Origin: a bacterium
Lineage (GTDB): Bacteria > Babelota > Babeliae > Babelales > GCA-2401785
Direction: 5' to 3'
DNA length: 6,824 nt
Assembly: GCA_030629865.1 (NCBI GenBank)
Contig: DAOVOC010000047.1
Coordinates: 1-6,824 of the forward strand
The translations under genes and the position numbers were made by a program. The notes under the pieces are model-generated. The model was not told where the DNA came from and did not search any database. It saw only the letters and a program-made list of their open reading frames with translations. Below are positions 1 through 6,036 of this stretch, piece after piece (position 1 is the stretch's first letter; every line of letters starts with the position of its first letter).

Positions 1-2
1 AA

Positions 3-1400
3 ACAATTGCCAAGGCAGAGATTGTAGACAGCAGCCCAGTTCGTGGTTGCAACGTTATCCGTCCTTATGGCTATGCCATCTGGGAAAATATGGTTGCAGA
101 GCTCGACAGACGGATAAAAGAAGATCTGGGCGCACAAAACGCCTACTTCCCCTTGTTGATTCCAGAATCGTTCCTTAAAAAAGAAAAAGAGCATGTCGAA
201 GGCTTTTCTCCAGAACTGGCAGTTGTCACGCATGCGGGCGGTTCAAAATTAGACGAGCCATACGTTATCAGACCTACTTCTGAAACTGCAATTTACGACA
301 TGTTTTCCAGATGGATCTCTTCGTACAGGGACTTGCCTCTAAAAATCAACCAGTGGGCAAATGTGGTGCGCTGGGAGATGCGCCCGCGCGCGTTCCTTAG
401 GACAACTGAGTTTTTGTGGCAAGAAGGGCATACGGCTCACGCCACAGAAGCAGAAGCGCGCAAAATGGCAATAGATGCTTTAGAGATGTACAGAGATTTT
501 ACTGAAAATTTCCTGGCAGTTCCTGTTTACACGGGAGAAAAGACCGAGCACGAACGTTTTGCAGGTGCAAAATCGACCTTTGCTATCGAAGCTCTAATGC
601 GTAACGGCAAAGCTTTGCAATGGGGCACAACTCATTTGTTGGCACACAGCTTTCCAAAAGCGTTTGGCATCAAATTTAATAATGAACAGGGCGAAACAGA
701 GGTTCCATGGTGTTCCAGCTGGGGGGTAAGCACCCGCATGATAGGCGGGATCATTATGGCCCACGGCGATAAATTTGGGCTTGTGCTTCCTCCAAAGATT
801 GCACCGATACAAGTTGTTATTGTCCCAATCGTCAAAAAAGGTGGTGACAATGCTGCAGTTCTTGAGCAAACACAAAAGATTCACGACACACTCAAATCTT
901 CCGGCATTCGTGTATACACCGATGTTTCTGACAACAAAACTCCTGGCAGTAAATTCTTTGACTACGAACGTAAGGGCGTTCCGCTGCGTATCGAGCTTGG
1001 TAGCCGCGATTTAGACAAAGGAACTGCCGTCCTTGTGCGGCGGATAGAAATTGAAGGCAAAGAGAGAAAGCAGTTTATTCCCTTTGATGCTCTTGCGAAA
1101 ACTGTCACAAAAGAACTTGATGTAATTCACGATGCAATGCTTGCAAGCGCAACAGCATTTAAAAAAGCCAACACACACATGGCTTCAGACAATGTAACGT
1201 TTGAACAACTCAAAAAAGATATTGAAGACAAGCGCGGCCTGCATCAGGTTGGTTGGTGCAAAGCGCCAGAGTGTGAACTGCGACTGAAAGAAGCCAAAGC
1301 TTTTACACGCATTGTCATTGGAAAATCAAACCCTGGCCGTAAATGTTTTGCATGTGAGGCGGCAGCTCAAGAAGAAGTGTTAGTTGCACGAGCATATTAA
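3..1400 (+). CDS. proS: Prolyl-tRNA synthetase, archaeal-type, 5'-truncated by window edge
   Basis: Charges tRNA-Pro with proline in the cytoplasm (class II aminoacyl-tRNA synthetase). The reading frame is open from base 3, so the gene starts before the window; 465 residues are visible and roughly 20-40 N-terminal ones are probably missing. The visible start reads through SPVRGCNVIRPYGYAIWEN, typical of this family, so an internal ATG at 90 is not the true start. In visible-residue numbering, RPTSE is near 90-94. Class II motif 2 (RWEMRPRAFLRTTEFLWQEG) starts near 123 and motif 3 (SWGVSTRMIGG) is near 239-249. An anticodon-binding domain begins around 266. The C-terminal ProRS domain has four cysteines in a CX4C...CX2C pattern (419, 424, 448, 451), a likely zinc site, and ends in tyrosine as archaeal-type enzymes do. 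This domain set separates it from the long bacterial ProRS with an editing insert. Its G+C (about 46 %) is higher than its neighbours'. Confidence 0.97.
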   Translation, partial: TIAKAEIVDSSPVRGCNVIRPYGYAIWENMVAELDRRIKEDLGAQNAYFPLLIPESFLKKEKEHVEGFSPELAVVTHAGGSKLDEPYVIRPTSETAIYDMFSRWISSYRDLPLKINQWANVVRWEMRPRAFLRTTEFLWQEGHTAHATEAEARKMAIDALEMYRDFTENFLAVPVYTGEKTEHERFAGAKSTFAIEALMRNGKALQWGTTHLLAHSFPKAFGIKFNNEQGETEVPWCSSWGVSTRMIGGIIMAHGDKFGLVLPPKIAPIQVVIVPIVKKGGDNAAVLEQTQKIHDTLKSSGIRVYTDVSDNKTPGSKFFDYERKGVPLRIELGSRDLDKGTAVLVRRIEIEGKERKQFIPFDALAKTVTKELDVIHDAMLASATAFKKANTHMASDNVTFEQLKKDIEDKRGLHQVGWCKAPECELRLKEAKAFTRIVIGKSNPGRKCFACEAAAQEEVLVARAY

Positions 1401-1413
1401 TACTTAATAAAAT

Positions 1414-1418
1414 GGAGG
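1414..1418 (+). promoter_or_regulatory. Shine-Dalgarno GGAGG that fixes the start of the 130-residue gene
   Basis: GGAGG lies five bases before the ATG at 1424, a strong ribosome binding site. It overlaps the G of an upstream in-frame ATG at 1412, so that ATG cannot be the one it serves. The gene therefore starts at 1424. Confidence 0.8.
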
Positions 1419-1423
1419 ATCAC

Positions 1424-1816
1424 ATGAATCCTGGAATAATTATTTTACTCGCTGCATTGATCGTTGTTGTACTAGGACTAATGTATATCGGCAAGCAAAC
1501 GCCGCAAGCTAAAATTGCAATCATGCAACAAAAGATGATGACTTTACCTGAGGTCTTAGATTTACAAGAAAATTTTAAAAGAAAAATGCTCGAAACACCA
1601 CAGGCGATGGAACTAAGTAAAAAACTAGATAATGACATAAAAGAAGCTGCTGATAACAAAGAGAAAATTGAACACCTTAATAAAGCTTTCCACAAAAATT
1701 TTGGCTCATTAACTAAAGTTGTTGAGCTGCAAAATAAGTTAAAAGAAGAAATATTAAAATTACCGCGAGTAAAGGAACTACAAACAAAACTTGACGAAGA
1801 CTTGCAAAAAAAATAG
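1424..1816 (+). CDS. Membrane-anchored coiled-coil protein with duplicated 35-residue repeat, unknown function
   Basis: 130 residues, family not recognised. Residues 5-22 are a single hydrophobic membrane segment (IIILLAALIVVVLGLMYI). Lysines follow it at 24 and 30 and no charges precede it, so the N-terminus is probably outside and the helical tail cytoplasmic; a signal anchor is likelier than a cleaved signal peptide. The tail is charged and predicted helical. Residues 41-75 and 96-130 align without gaps, sharing LQ, P, EL, KLD and D, which indicates an internal duplication with a linker between. It resembles in general pattern small helical proteins such as YlbF, but I see no diagnostic motif. 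The start is set by GGAGG at 1414-1418. It follows proS by 23 bases with no terminator between, so co-transcription is likely, though a role in tRNA charging need not follow. Its G+C is clearly lower than that of proS. Confidence 0.85.
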   Translation: MNPGIIILLAALIVVVLGLMYIGKQTPQAKIAIMQQKMMTLPEVLDLQENFKRKMLETPQAMELSKKLDNDIKEAADNKEKIEHLNKAFHKNFGSLTKVVELQNKLKEEILKLPRVKELQTKLDEDLQKK

Positions 1817-1829
1817 CTTATCAAGTTTT
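1786..1829 (+). terminator. Weak candidate terminator hairpin at the convergent gene ends
   Basis: A perfect 9-base inverted repeat, AAAACTTGA (1786-1794) and TCAAGTTTT (1821-1829), flanks the stop codon of the 130-residue gene with a 26-base spacer. The right arm ends in TTTT and T-rich sequence follows. The stem is AT-rich and the loop long, so this would be a poor terminator. It is the only candidate I see in the 23-base gap between the convergent genes. Confidence 0.22.
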
Positions 1830-1839
1830 ACTATCAATT

Positions 1840-2298
1840 TTATTTCCTGGATTTTGACCTTGTTTCCGTCAAGCTTTGTTGCCGCTTTCGCAATTTGAGT
1901 TTTGTTTTACGAATCTCTTTTTTCAATTTTTTACTTTGTTTGTAATTTGGATCTTTTGCTACCTTTTTAGCCGTCTTTTTTTCTTTGCCCTTCTCAAAAA
2001 TTTGTTCAGCCTTAAATGCAAGACCTGTAATCCAATCTTTATTCAAAAAAATTTGCGTTAGTTTTTGAGCTGTTCTTTTCGTGATTATTGATAATCGCCT
2101 AAGTCTTTTACGGGTATTGCGAGCTGTCTCGTGAGCAAACAATGTGGCCTTCGACGGTTTCGTAATAAACTTAAGCTTATCAATAGTCTTTTGCATTTCA
2201 AAGTTACTATCTCCAGCTCTTTTCGTTGAACCATAGCGATATGAAGAAAGAATATCTTTGGGTTTTTTGCGATCAATTTTATAAGAATCGTCAATCAT
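1840..2298 (-). CDS. Highly basic 152-residue protein, unknown function
   Basis: Family not recognised. By hand count about 47 of 152 residues are lysine or arginine against about 15 acidic, giving a net charge near +32. The basic residues concentrate in two blocks: an arginine cluster at 63-75 (RKRLRRLSIITKR) and a lysine-rich stretch from about 103 to the end, with KKLKKEIRKTKLKLRKRQ near 123-140. Between them lies a more ordinary stretch (81-101, including DWITGLAF) that may be folded. There is no signal peptide or membrane segment, so it is probably cytoplasmic. Binding to nucleic acid or ribosomes is an inference from charge alone. ATG at 2298 has no good Shine-Dalgarno. The upstream 72-residue gene ends 22 bases before, so the pair looks like one leftward unit, and an 8-codon frame bridging them (2295-2321) may couple translation. 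The lack of an alternative in-frame start nearby supports this start. Confidence 0.68.
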   Translation of the reverse strand: MIDDSYKIDRKKPKDILSSYRYGSTKRAGDSNFEMQKTIDKLKFITKPSKATLFAHETARNTRKRLRRLSIITKRTAQKLTQIFLNKDWITGLAFKAEQIFEKGKEKKTAKKVAKDPNYKQSKKLKKEIRKTKLKLRKRQQSLTETRSKSRK

Positions 2299-2321
2299 TT
2301 TTGTAAGAAAACCATCTTCAT
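2295..2321 (-). other. Eight-codon bridging reading frame between two leftward genes
   Basis: Starting at the ATG that shares its A with the upstream TAA stop (TAATG, 2323-2319), a frame of eight codons (MKMVFLQK) runs to a TGA. That TGA overlaps the start of the 152-residue gene as ATGA (2298-2295). This geometry would let a terminating ribosome re-initiate twice. It may also be chance, since a 27-base open frame is not rare. Confidence 0.3.
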
Positions 2322-2539
2322 TAAGGTTGTATAGATTTTTGCACTTCCCTTTCAGTTTTTTTGACCTCTTTTTTTAAATTATCTAGCTTCTCCCGCAATT
2401 CTGAAATTGATGCTTTGGGTTTTTCAATTAATGGCTTTTTTTCTTCTTTTGCTTTCACTGTTTTCCTGGTTTGCCCAATCACGTTAAGAAAGGCTCCGCA
2501 GGCGCTAAAAACTAAAAATAAAGTTGTGAGTTTTTTCAT
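2321..2539 (-). CDS. Small secreted or lipoprotein-like coiled-coil protein, unknown function
   Basis: 72 residues, family not recognised. The N-terminus MKK plus a hydrophobic run at about 4-22 (LTTLFLVFSACGAFLNVIG) is a signal peptide or anchor. FSAC ending at Cys14 resembles a lipobox, but phenylalanine at -3 is unusual, so lipidation is uncertain. The mature part is short and charged. Lysine/proline-rich residues 25-42 are followed by a predicted coiled coil at about 44-70 (ISELREKLDNLKKEVKKTER). The likely location is outside the inner membrane, by inference from the signal. A modest GGAAAG precedes the ATG. It is the first gene of a leftward pair with the basic 152-residue protein and is divergent from the recombinase gene. 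The rightward frame that opens opposite it at 2361 is an upstream extension of the recombinase frame with no family similarity, so I read this strand as coding here. Confidence 0.62.
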   Translation of the reverse strand: MKKLTTLFLVFSACGAFLNVIGQTRKTVKAKEEKKPLIEKPKASISELREKLDNLKKEVKKTEREVQKSIQP

Positions 2540-2547
2540 GAGCTTTC

Positions 2548-2586
2548 CACTTCATAGAGTTGGATGTTTTTTCAACTATGAAAGTG
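2548..2586. repeat. Imperfect inverted repeat in the divergent promoter region
   Basis: In the 88-base gap between the leftward 72-residue gene and the rightward recombinase gene, CAC-TTCAT-AG-AGTTG (2548-2562) pairs with CAACT-ATGAA-A-GTG (2573-2586). The arms form 13 pairs interrupted by small bulges, around a 10-base loop (gatgtttttt). Its position suits an operator or shared regulatory site. TGTAAT at 2585-2590 is a possible -10 for the rightward gene, but no good -35 is visible at the right distance. Confidence 0.4.
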
Positions 2587-2615
2587 TAATAAACTCATTA
2601 GATGATTTTCGAGAG

Positions 2616-2620
2616 AAGGA
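2616..2620 (+). promoter_or_regulatory. Shine-Dalgarno AAGGA for the recombinase gene
   Basis: AAGGA sits seven bases before the ATG at 2628, inside a purine-rich run. It decides the start. The same frame is open back to a TTG at 2361, but that extension lacks a site like this and would overlap the divergent gene. Confidence 0.75.
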
Positions 2621-2627
2621 AGAAAAG

Positions 2628-3548
2628 ATGAAAGTTTTTGAGCTTCTAGAACATTTTGAATCATATCTTTTGGCAGAAAAGCGTTGTTCAGTCAATACCG
2701 CCCAGGCTTACCATAGCGACTTGCGGCGATTTTTTGTTTATTTAAAGAAGAACAAAAAAAACATTAAAACATGCGTGCGTACAGACATAGAAGCATTTTT
2801 GCGTAGTGAGACAGAACAGAAGGAAATAGGCTCACGGACCGTTGCCCGCCGGCTTGCCACAATCAAAACATTTGCCGTTTTTTTAAAGCGCAAACACAGC
2901 ATCTCTTTGCCCGTTGCCGGGGTAGAGCAGCCACGTTGGGGTAAACCTTTACCCAGATGTCTTTCTGAACAAGAGATTTCAGATTTATTTAAACATGCAA
3001 AAAATGATACAACCGCAAAAGGCATCAGAAACTGGACAATAGTTATCATGCTATATTCACTTGGCCTGCGTGTTACTGAGTTAGTTGAACTAAAAACAAA
3101 CCAAGTTCAACTAGATGAAGGGTTTATTCGTGTAATTGGTAAGGGAGACAAGGAGCGAACGCTTCCATTAACTTCTGAAGTATTAAATGTCTTAAAGCAT
3201 TATTTAGACAAGGTTCGCATCAAACTATTAAAAAAATGGTCGGGTCCTTCTGGTTCGTGTAAACACCTTTTCTTTTCTTGTAGCAAAGGCATTGTAAAAC
3301 CATTAACTCGTCAAACAATTTCAGCATTGTTTCAAAAACTTGCAAAAGCGGTGGGAATAATTCAAAAAGTATCGCCGCACGTTATGCGACACTCTGTTGC
3401 AACCCATCTTTTGGGGCGCGGAGCAGACTTGCGTACGCTGCAAACATTTTTGGGACACGAAAATATTGCCACAGTTCAAATTTACACGCACGTTGATATG
3501 ACCCGTCTTAGAGAGGCATATGATACAAAACATCCACGTTCGAGTTAA
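2628..3548 (+). CDS. xerD: Tyrosine recombinase, XerC/XerD family (closer to XerD)
   Basis: Site-specific recombinase of 306 residues, the usual Xer length. In most bacteria XerC and XerD together resolve chromosome dimers at dif. The N-terminal core-binding (SAM-like) domain covers about 1-95 (ESYLLAEKRCSVNTAQAYHSDL). The catalytic domain from about 110 has the complete set: Arg148 (GLRVTEL), Lys172 (VIGKGDKERTLPL), His251 and Arg254 (HVMRH), His277 (LGHEN) and nucleophile Tyr286 (IYTHV). The C-terminus ends HPRSS, as in Xer proteins. GLRVTEL and IRVIGKGDKER resemble XerD more than XerC, but one protein cannot settle this without searching for a partner gene. The start is set by AAGGA at 2616-2620. 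It lies upstream of dnaN with a 102-base gap, and no integrase-type arm-binding domain, attachment repeats or cargo is evident, so a housekeeping Xer is likelier than a phage integrase. Confidence 0.93.
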   Translation: MKVFELLEHFESYLLAEKRCSVNTAQAYHSDLRRFFVYLKKNKKNIKTCVRTDIEAFLRSETEQKEIGSRTVARRLATIKTFAVFLKRKHSISLPVAGVEQPRWGKPLPRCLSEQEISDLFKHAKNDTTAKGIRNWTIVIMLYSLGLRVTELVELKTNQVQLDEGFIRVIGKGDKERTLPLTSEVLNVLKHYLDKVRIKLLKKWSGPSGSCKHLFFSCSKGIVKPLTRQTISALFQKLAKAVGIIQKVSPHVMRHSVATHLLGRGADLRTLQTFLGHENIATVQIYTHVDMTRLREAYDTKHPRSS

Positions 3549-3569
3549 CATGAGTTTTAGAAACTACGC

Positions 3570-3598
3570 TTCTCACATGCTGCATGCTTTCATATACT
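3570..3598 (+). promoter_or_regulatory. Candidate sigma-70-type promoter for dnaN
   Basis: TTCTCA (3570-3575, 4/6 match to TTGACA) and TATACT (3593-3598, 5/6 match to TATAAT) are separated by 17 bases. Transcription would begin roughly 45 bases before the dnaN ATG. The spacer contains the 11-base interrupted palindrome CATGCTGCATG. This is a consensus match only. Confidence 0.35.
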
Positions 3599-3637
3599 GT
3601 TGGCAGTTACTTACAAAGCATTTGAATCACACAACAT

Positions 3638-3642
3638 AGGAA
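3638..3642 (+). promoter_or_regulatory. Shine-Dalgarno AGGAA for dnaN
   Basis: AGGAA ends eight bases before the ATG at 3651. It favours this start over the in-frame TTG at 3600, which would add 17 residues (beginning MAVTYKAFESH) that beta clamps do not have. Confidence 0.65.
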
Positions 3643-3650
3643 ACATTTTA

Positions 3651-4784
3651 ATGAAGCAATCATTCTCTGTAGATCAGCGCAATTTGGTAAACGTTCTTTC
3701 TTCGATGCAGCAAATTTGTGGTAAAAAAACTGCGCTGGATGTAACATCTTCAATTCTTTTTCAGGCAAATGCCCGCGAACTTATTTTAAAGACCACCGAC
3801 CTTGAAGTTAGTTTGCAATGCAGTTTGCCCATTGAAAGTAAAATTGACGATCAAATAGATTTTCTTGTCCATGGCAAACGTCTTTTCGATCTTGTCAGAG
3901 AACTTTCTGGCTCACTAACGTTCACATGGAATGGAAAAGCGATTGCCATCGCTGCCGGAATGGCAGGAGACAGACTTGGCATATCACTTTCAACATCAAA
4001 CGTTGGCGACTTCCCACCCTTTCCAGAACGCATAGAAAATCTGATGGACCTTGACGCAGATTTCCTAAGCAGAATTCTTGATAGGGTTACAGCACTTATC
4101 CCTCAAAATAACGCAAACCCAGCATTAAATGGATTGTTTATTGAATGTGGAGAAAATGGCACTTCATTTGTTGCAACTGATGGCCATTCACTTGCGAGAA
4201 TTAAAACCGACCAGTATAAACTTGCAGAAACACAAACATGGATATTTCCAAAGCGAGCACTGGTTGAGTTCAAAAAAACATTAGAATCTTCAGACGCTAG
4301 CAGAATATTTTTAGGAACGTGCAGCGGACTTCTTGTTCTTTCTGGTGGAAACTTTAACTTTTTTACAAGATTGATTGCTGACAAGTTTCCTCATTATGAA
4401 CCAATTTTAGAAAAAAAAGATTTTACAACTGGTTCTGTTAAAAGAGATGTCCTTGTCGGCGCCCTTAAAAGGGCGGGGTGCTTGCTAGCTGGTAAATTCG
4501 TTTCAACAAAGTTCGATTTTTCAGAAAATAAAACACTAACACTTTCGTTAAACAACAAAGAAGTTGGCTCACTTACAGAAACGCTTGAATTAGAAAATTA
4601 TGATGGCAAAAATATCACAACCCGTTTTTATTCTCCTTATGTTCTTGGAGCTGCCCAGGCAATTGGCAGCCAAACAGTAACGTTTTCGACAAAAGACGAA
4701 TCTGCACCACTATTTTTTGAATCAAGCAACGAAGATGGTGAATTTATTTACCTCGTTATGCCTGTTCTTGAAGGAAAAGATTAG
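3651..4784 (+). CDS. dnaN: DNA polymerase III beta subunit (sliding clamp)
   Basis: Forms the ring-shaped homodimer that encircles DNA and tethers polymerase III and other clamp-binding proteins. It has 377 residues from the ATG at 3651, close to the usual 365-380, with three clamp domains of about 125 residues each. Visible landmarks are MKQSFSVDQRNLVNVLSSMQ at the N-terminus, TTDLEV near 48-53, and NVGDFPPFPE ending near 126 at the domain I/II boundary. FVATDGHSLARI follows at about 173-184, corresponding to the conserved ATDGHRLA motif. The C-terminal YLVMPV (VMPV at 369-372) is part of the peptide-binding pocket. A short tail LEGKD follows where many clamps end soon after VMPMR. It lies 37 bases upstream of recF in the same direction, and the pair is probably co-transcribed. 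An in-frame TTG at 3600 was rejected as the start because AGGAA precedes 3651 and the family N-terminus matches there. Confidence 0.96.
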   Translation: MKQSFSVDQRNLVNVLSSMQQICGKKTALDVTSSILFQANARELILKTTDLEVSLQCSLPIESKIDDQIDFLVHGKRLFDLVRELSGSLTFTWNGKAIAIAAGMAGDRLGISLSTSNVGDFPPFPERIENLMDLDADFLSRILDRVTALIPQNNANPALNGLFIECGENGTSFVATDGHSLARIKTDQYKLAETQTWIFPKRALVEFKKTLESSDASRIFLGTCSGLLVLSGGNFNFFTRLIADKFPHYEPILEKKDFTTGSVKRDVLVGALKRAGCLLAGKFVSTKFDFSENKTLTLSLNNKEVGSLTETLELENYDGKNITTRFYSPYVLGAAQAIGSQTVTFSTKDESAPLFFESSNEDGEFIYLVMPVLEGKD

Positions 4785-4787
4785 CGT

Positions 4788-4797
4788 TTACGCGTAA
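4788..4797. repeat. 10-base palindrome between dnaN and recF
   Basis: TTACGCGTAA is a perfect 10-base palindrome starting four bases after the dnaN stop. It is too short for a terminator and no T-run follows. It could be a protein-binding site or chance. Confidence 0.3.
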
Positions 4798-4802
4798 CAA
4801 GA

Positions 4803-4807
4803 AGAGG
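4803..4807 (+). promoter_or_regulatory. Distant Shine-Dalgarno-like AGAGG before recF
   Basis: The best purine-rich site before recF (AGAGG within GAAGAGGAAAG) ends 14 bases before the ATG at 4822, longer than the usual 5-9. No closer site is visible. Translation of recF may therefore be weak. Confidence 0.4.
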
Positions 4808-4821
4808 AAAGTGCTGTCCCT

Positions 4822-5916
4822 ATGAAAGCTAAAAAGCTTTTCGTCCGGAACTTTCGTTGCTTTGCTTCGAAGACGCTCCAGATGGATACCGACCAGATCA
4901 TAATTCAAGGCCGCAACGGCGCAGGAAAAAGCACCCTGCTCGAAGCACTAAACTATGCTTGTTACGCACACTCATTTAGAACAAGAAAATCGGAAGAACT
5001 TGCAAAATCTGGTGCAAAGTTTTTTTACATCGAACTCATAACAGAAGATAATGAAGGTGAAAGTCACAAAATCCAAATTGGCTACGACACAACCAAGCGT
5101 GGCACCAAGGCAAAATCGGTAAAACTTAACGGCAAACCGGCCAGGGCAACTAGTGAGATTCTACGACTCTTTCGCACCGTCAGTATTACAAGCGATGATC
5201 TTGAACTTGTAAAAGGATCCCCAGAAATTCGCAGAAATTTCCTTAACCAAACGTTATTTTTGCTAAACAATGAATGGAACAAAACAATCAGAAGTTTCAA
5301 AAAAATTCTCTCACAACGTAATGCATTACTATGGGCAGGGAATCCCAATAGAGAAAGTCTTAAAACGTGGACTAAACAATTATGGGGAAAAACAGTTGAA
5401 ATTCAATTGCAACGCGAAAGTGCATTATGCGACATAGAGTTTGAAGCAAACCGCCTTCTACAAGAACATTTCACAGATCACAACCTTTCTATCACACTTC
5501 GTTATCAAAGAAAAAAAACGGTTAAGGGTGAAAGTTTTGAAGATTTCTGGGTGCAATTATGCGCCACAGGCACGACTGATCGAGAAATAATCCTCAAGCG
5601 CAGTTCGTTCGGCGCACATTTGGACGACTTTGAAACAACAATTTTTGCACGCTGTGCACGGACCTTTGCTTCTCGCGGCGAGCAAAAACTGATCACATTG
5701 CTTTTAAAATGTTCACAGCTTAACGTCAGTAACAAAGCATACAAAAACCGCGGTATACTTCTGTTGGACGACTTTTTAACCGATTTAGATCAACAAAGGC
5801 TCAAACAGTGCATAGAGCTTTTGCAATCATTAAAAACCCAAATCATTATCACTTGCCCACTTGATTGGAACACACTCACAAAAAACGAAGGCAACATTCA
5901 AACGGTAAAACTATAA
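4822..5916 (+). CDS. recF: DNA replication and repair protein RecF
   Basis: SMC-like ATPase that, with RecO and RecR, helps load RecA at single-strand gaps. It has 364 residues, the family's usual length. The N-terminus KKLFVRNFRCF matches the typical RecF opening (LxLxNFRN) and supports the start at 4822 despite a distant ribosome site. Walker A is GRNGAGKS at 30-37. The ABC signature is SRGEQKL at 284-290. Walker B is ILLLDD at 312-317, followed by a DLD (321-323) D-loop. The short helical insert between, about 135-260 (GSPEIRRNFLNQ, then FKKILSQRNALLWAG), is RecF-like and too short for an SMC coiled coil. GAHLDDF (264-270) takes the place of the common GPHRDD-type motif, a mild departure. 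It follows dnaN by 37 bases. In many bacteria gyrB comes next; here the strand switches instead. Confidence 0.95.
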   Translation: MKAKKLFVRNFRCFASKTLQMDTDQIIIQGRNGAGKSTLLEALNYACYAHSFRTRKSEELAKSGAKFFYIELITEDNEGESHKIQIGYDTTKRGTKAKSVKLNGKPARATSEILRLFRTVSITSDDLELVKGSPEIRRNFLNQTLFLLNNEWNKTIRSFKKILSQRNALLWAGNPNRESLKTWTKQLWGKTVEIQLQRESALCDIEFEANRLLQEHFTDHNLSITLRYQRKKTVKGESFEDFWVQLCATGTTDREIILKRSSFGAHLDDFETTIFARCARTFASRGEQKLITLLLKCSQLNVSNKAYKNRGILLLDDFLTDLDQQRLKQCIELLQSLKTQIIITCPLDWNTLTKNEGNIQTVKL

Positions 5917-6036
5917 GAAAAAATAGCAAAAACCCTGAAACCATATTTTACAAAAAGAAAATTTATCTTAAACCATTAATAAATTGCGATCATTTAAAAT
6001 AAAAACTTGATTTCTCACACGCATTTTGTAAAATAC
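5917..6036. other. AT-rich intergenic stretch after recF
   Basis: The gap between the recF stop and the hairpins ahead holds no reading frame I can support. It is conspicuously AT-rich, with A-runs and TTAATAAATT. I see no direct repeats and no DnaA-box cluster in it, so I do not call it an origin. Confidence 0.5.

Noticed and set aside
1412..1423. ATG at 1412 as start of the 130-residue gene
   Set aside because: It overlaps the Shine-Dalgarno GGAGG that is correctly spaced for the ATG at 1424.
1420..1824. Leftward 134-codon frame opposite the 130-residue gene
   Set aside because: It is rich in serine, phenylalanine and cysteine, as expected from the antisense of lysine/glutamate codons. 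The rightward gene has a strong ribosome site.
2361..2627. N-terminal extension of the recombinase frame back to a TTG at 2361
   Set aside because: The extra 89 residues have no Xer similarity, lie opposite a plausible leftward gene, and a good AAGGA precedes the ATG at 2628 that gives the normal family length.
3600..3650. Upstream TTG start for dnaN adding 17 residues
   Set aside because: Beta clamps begin near MKxx(F/V), AGGAA precedes the ATG at 3651, and the extension would remove the spacing needed by the candidate promoter.
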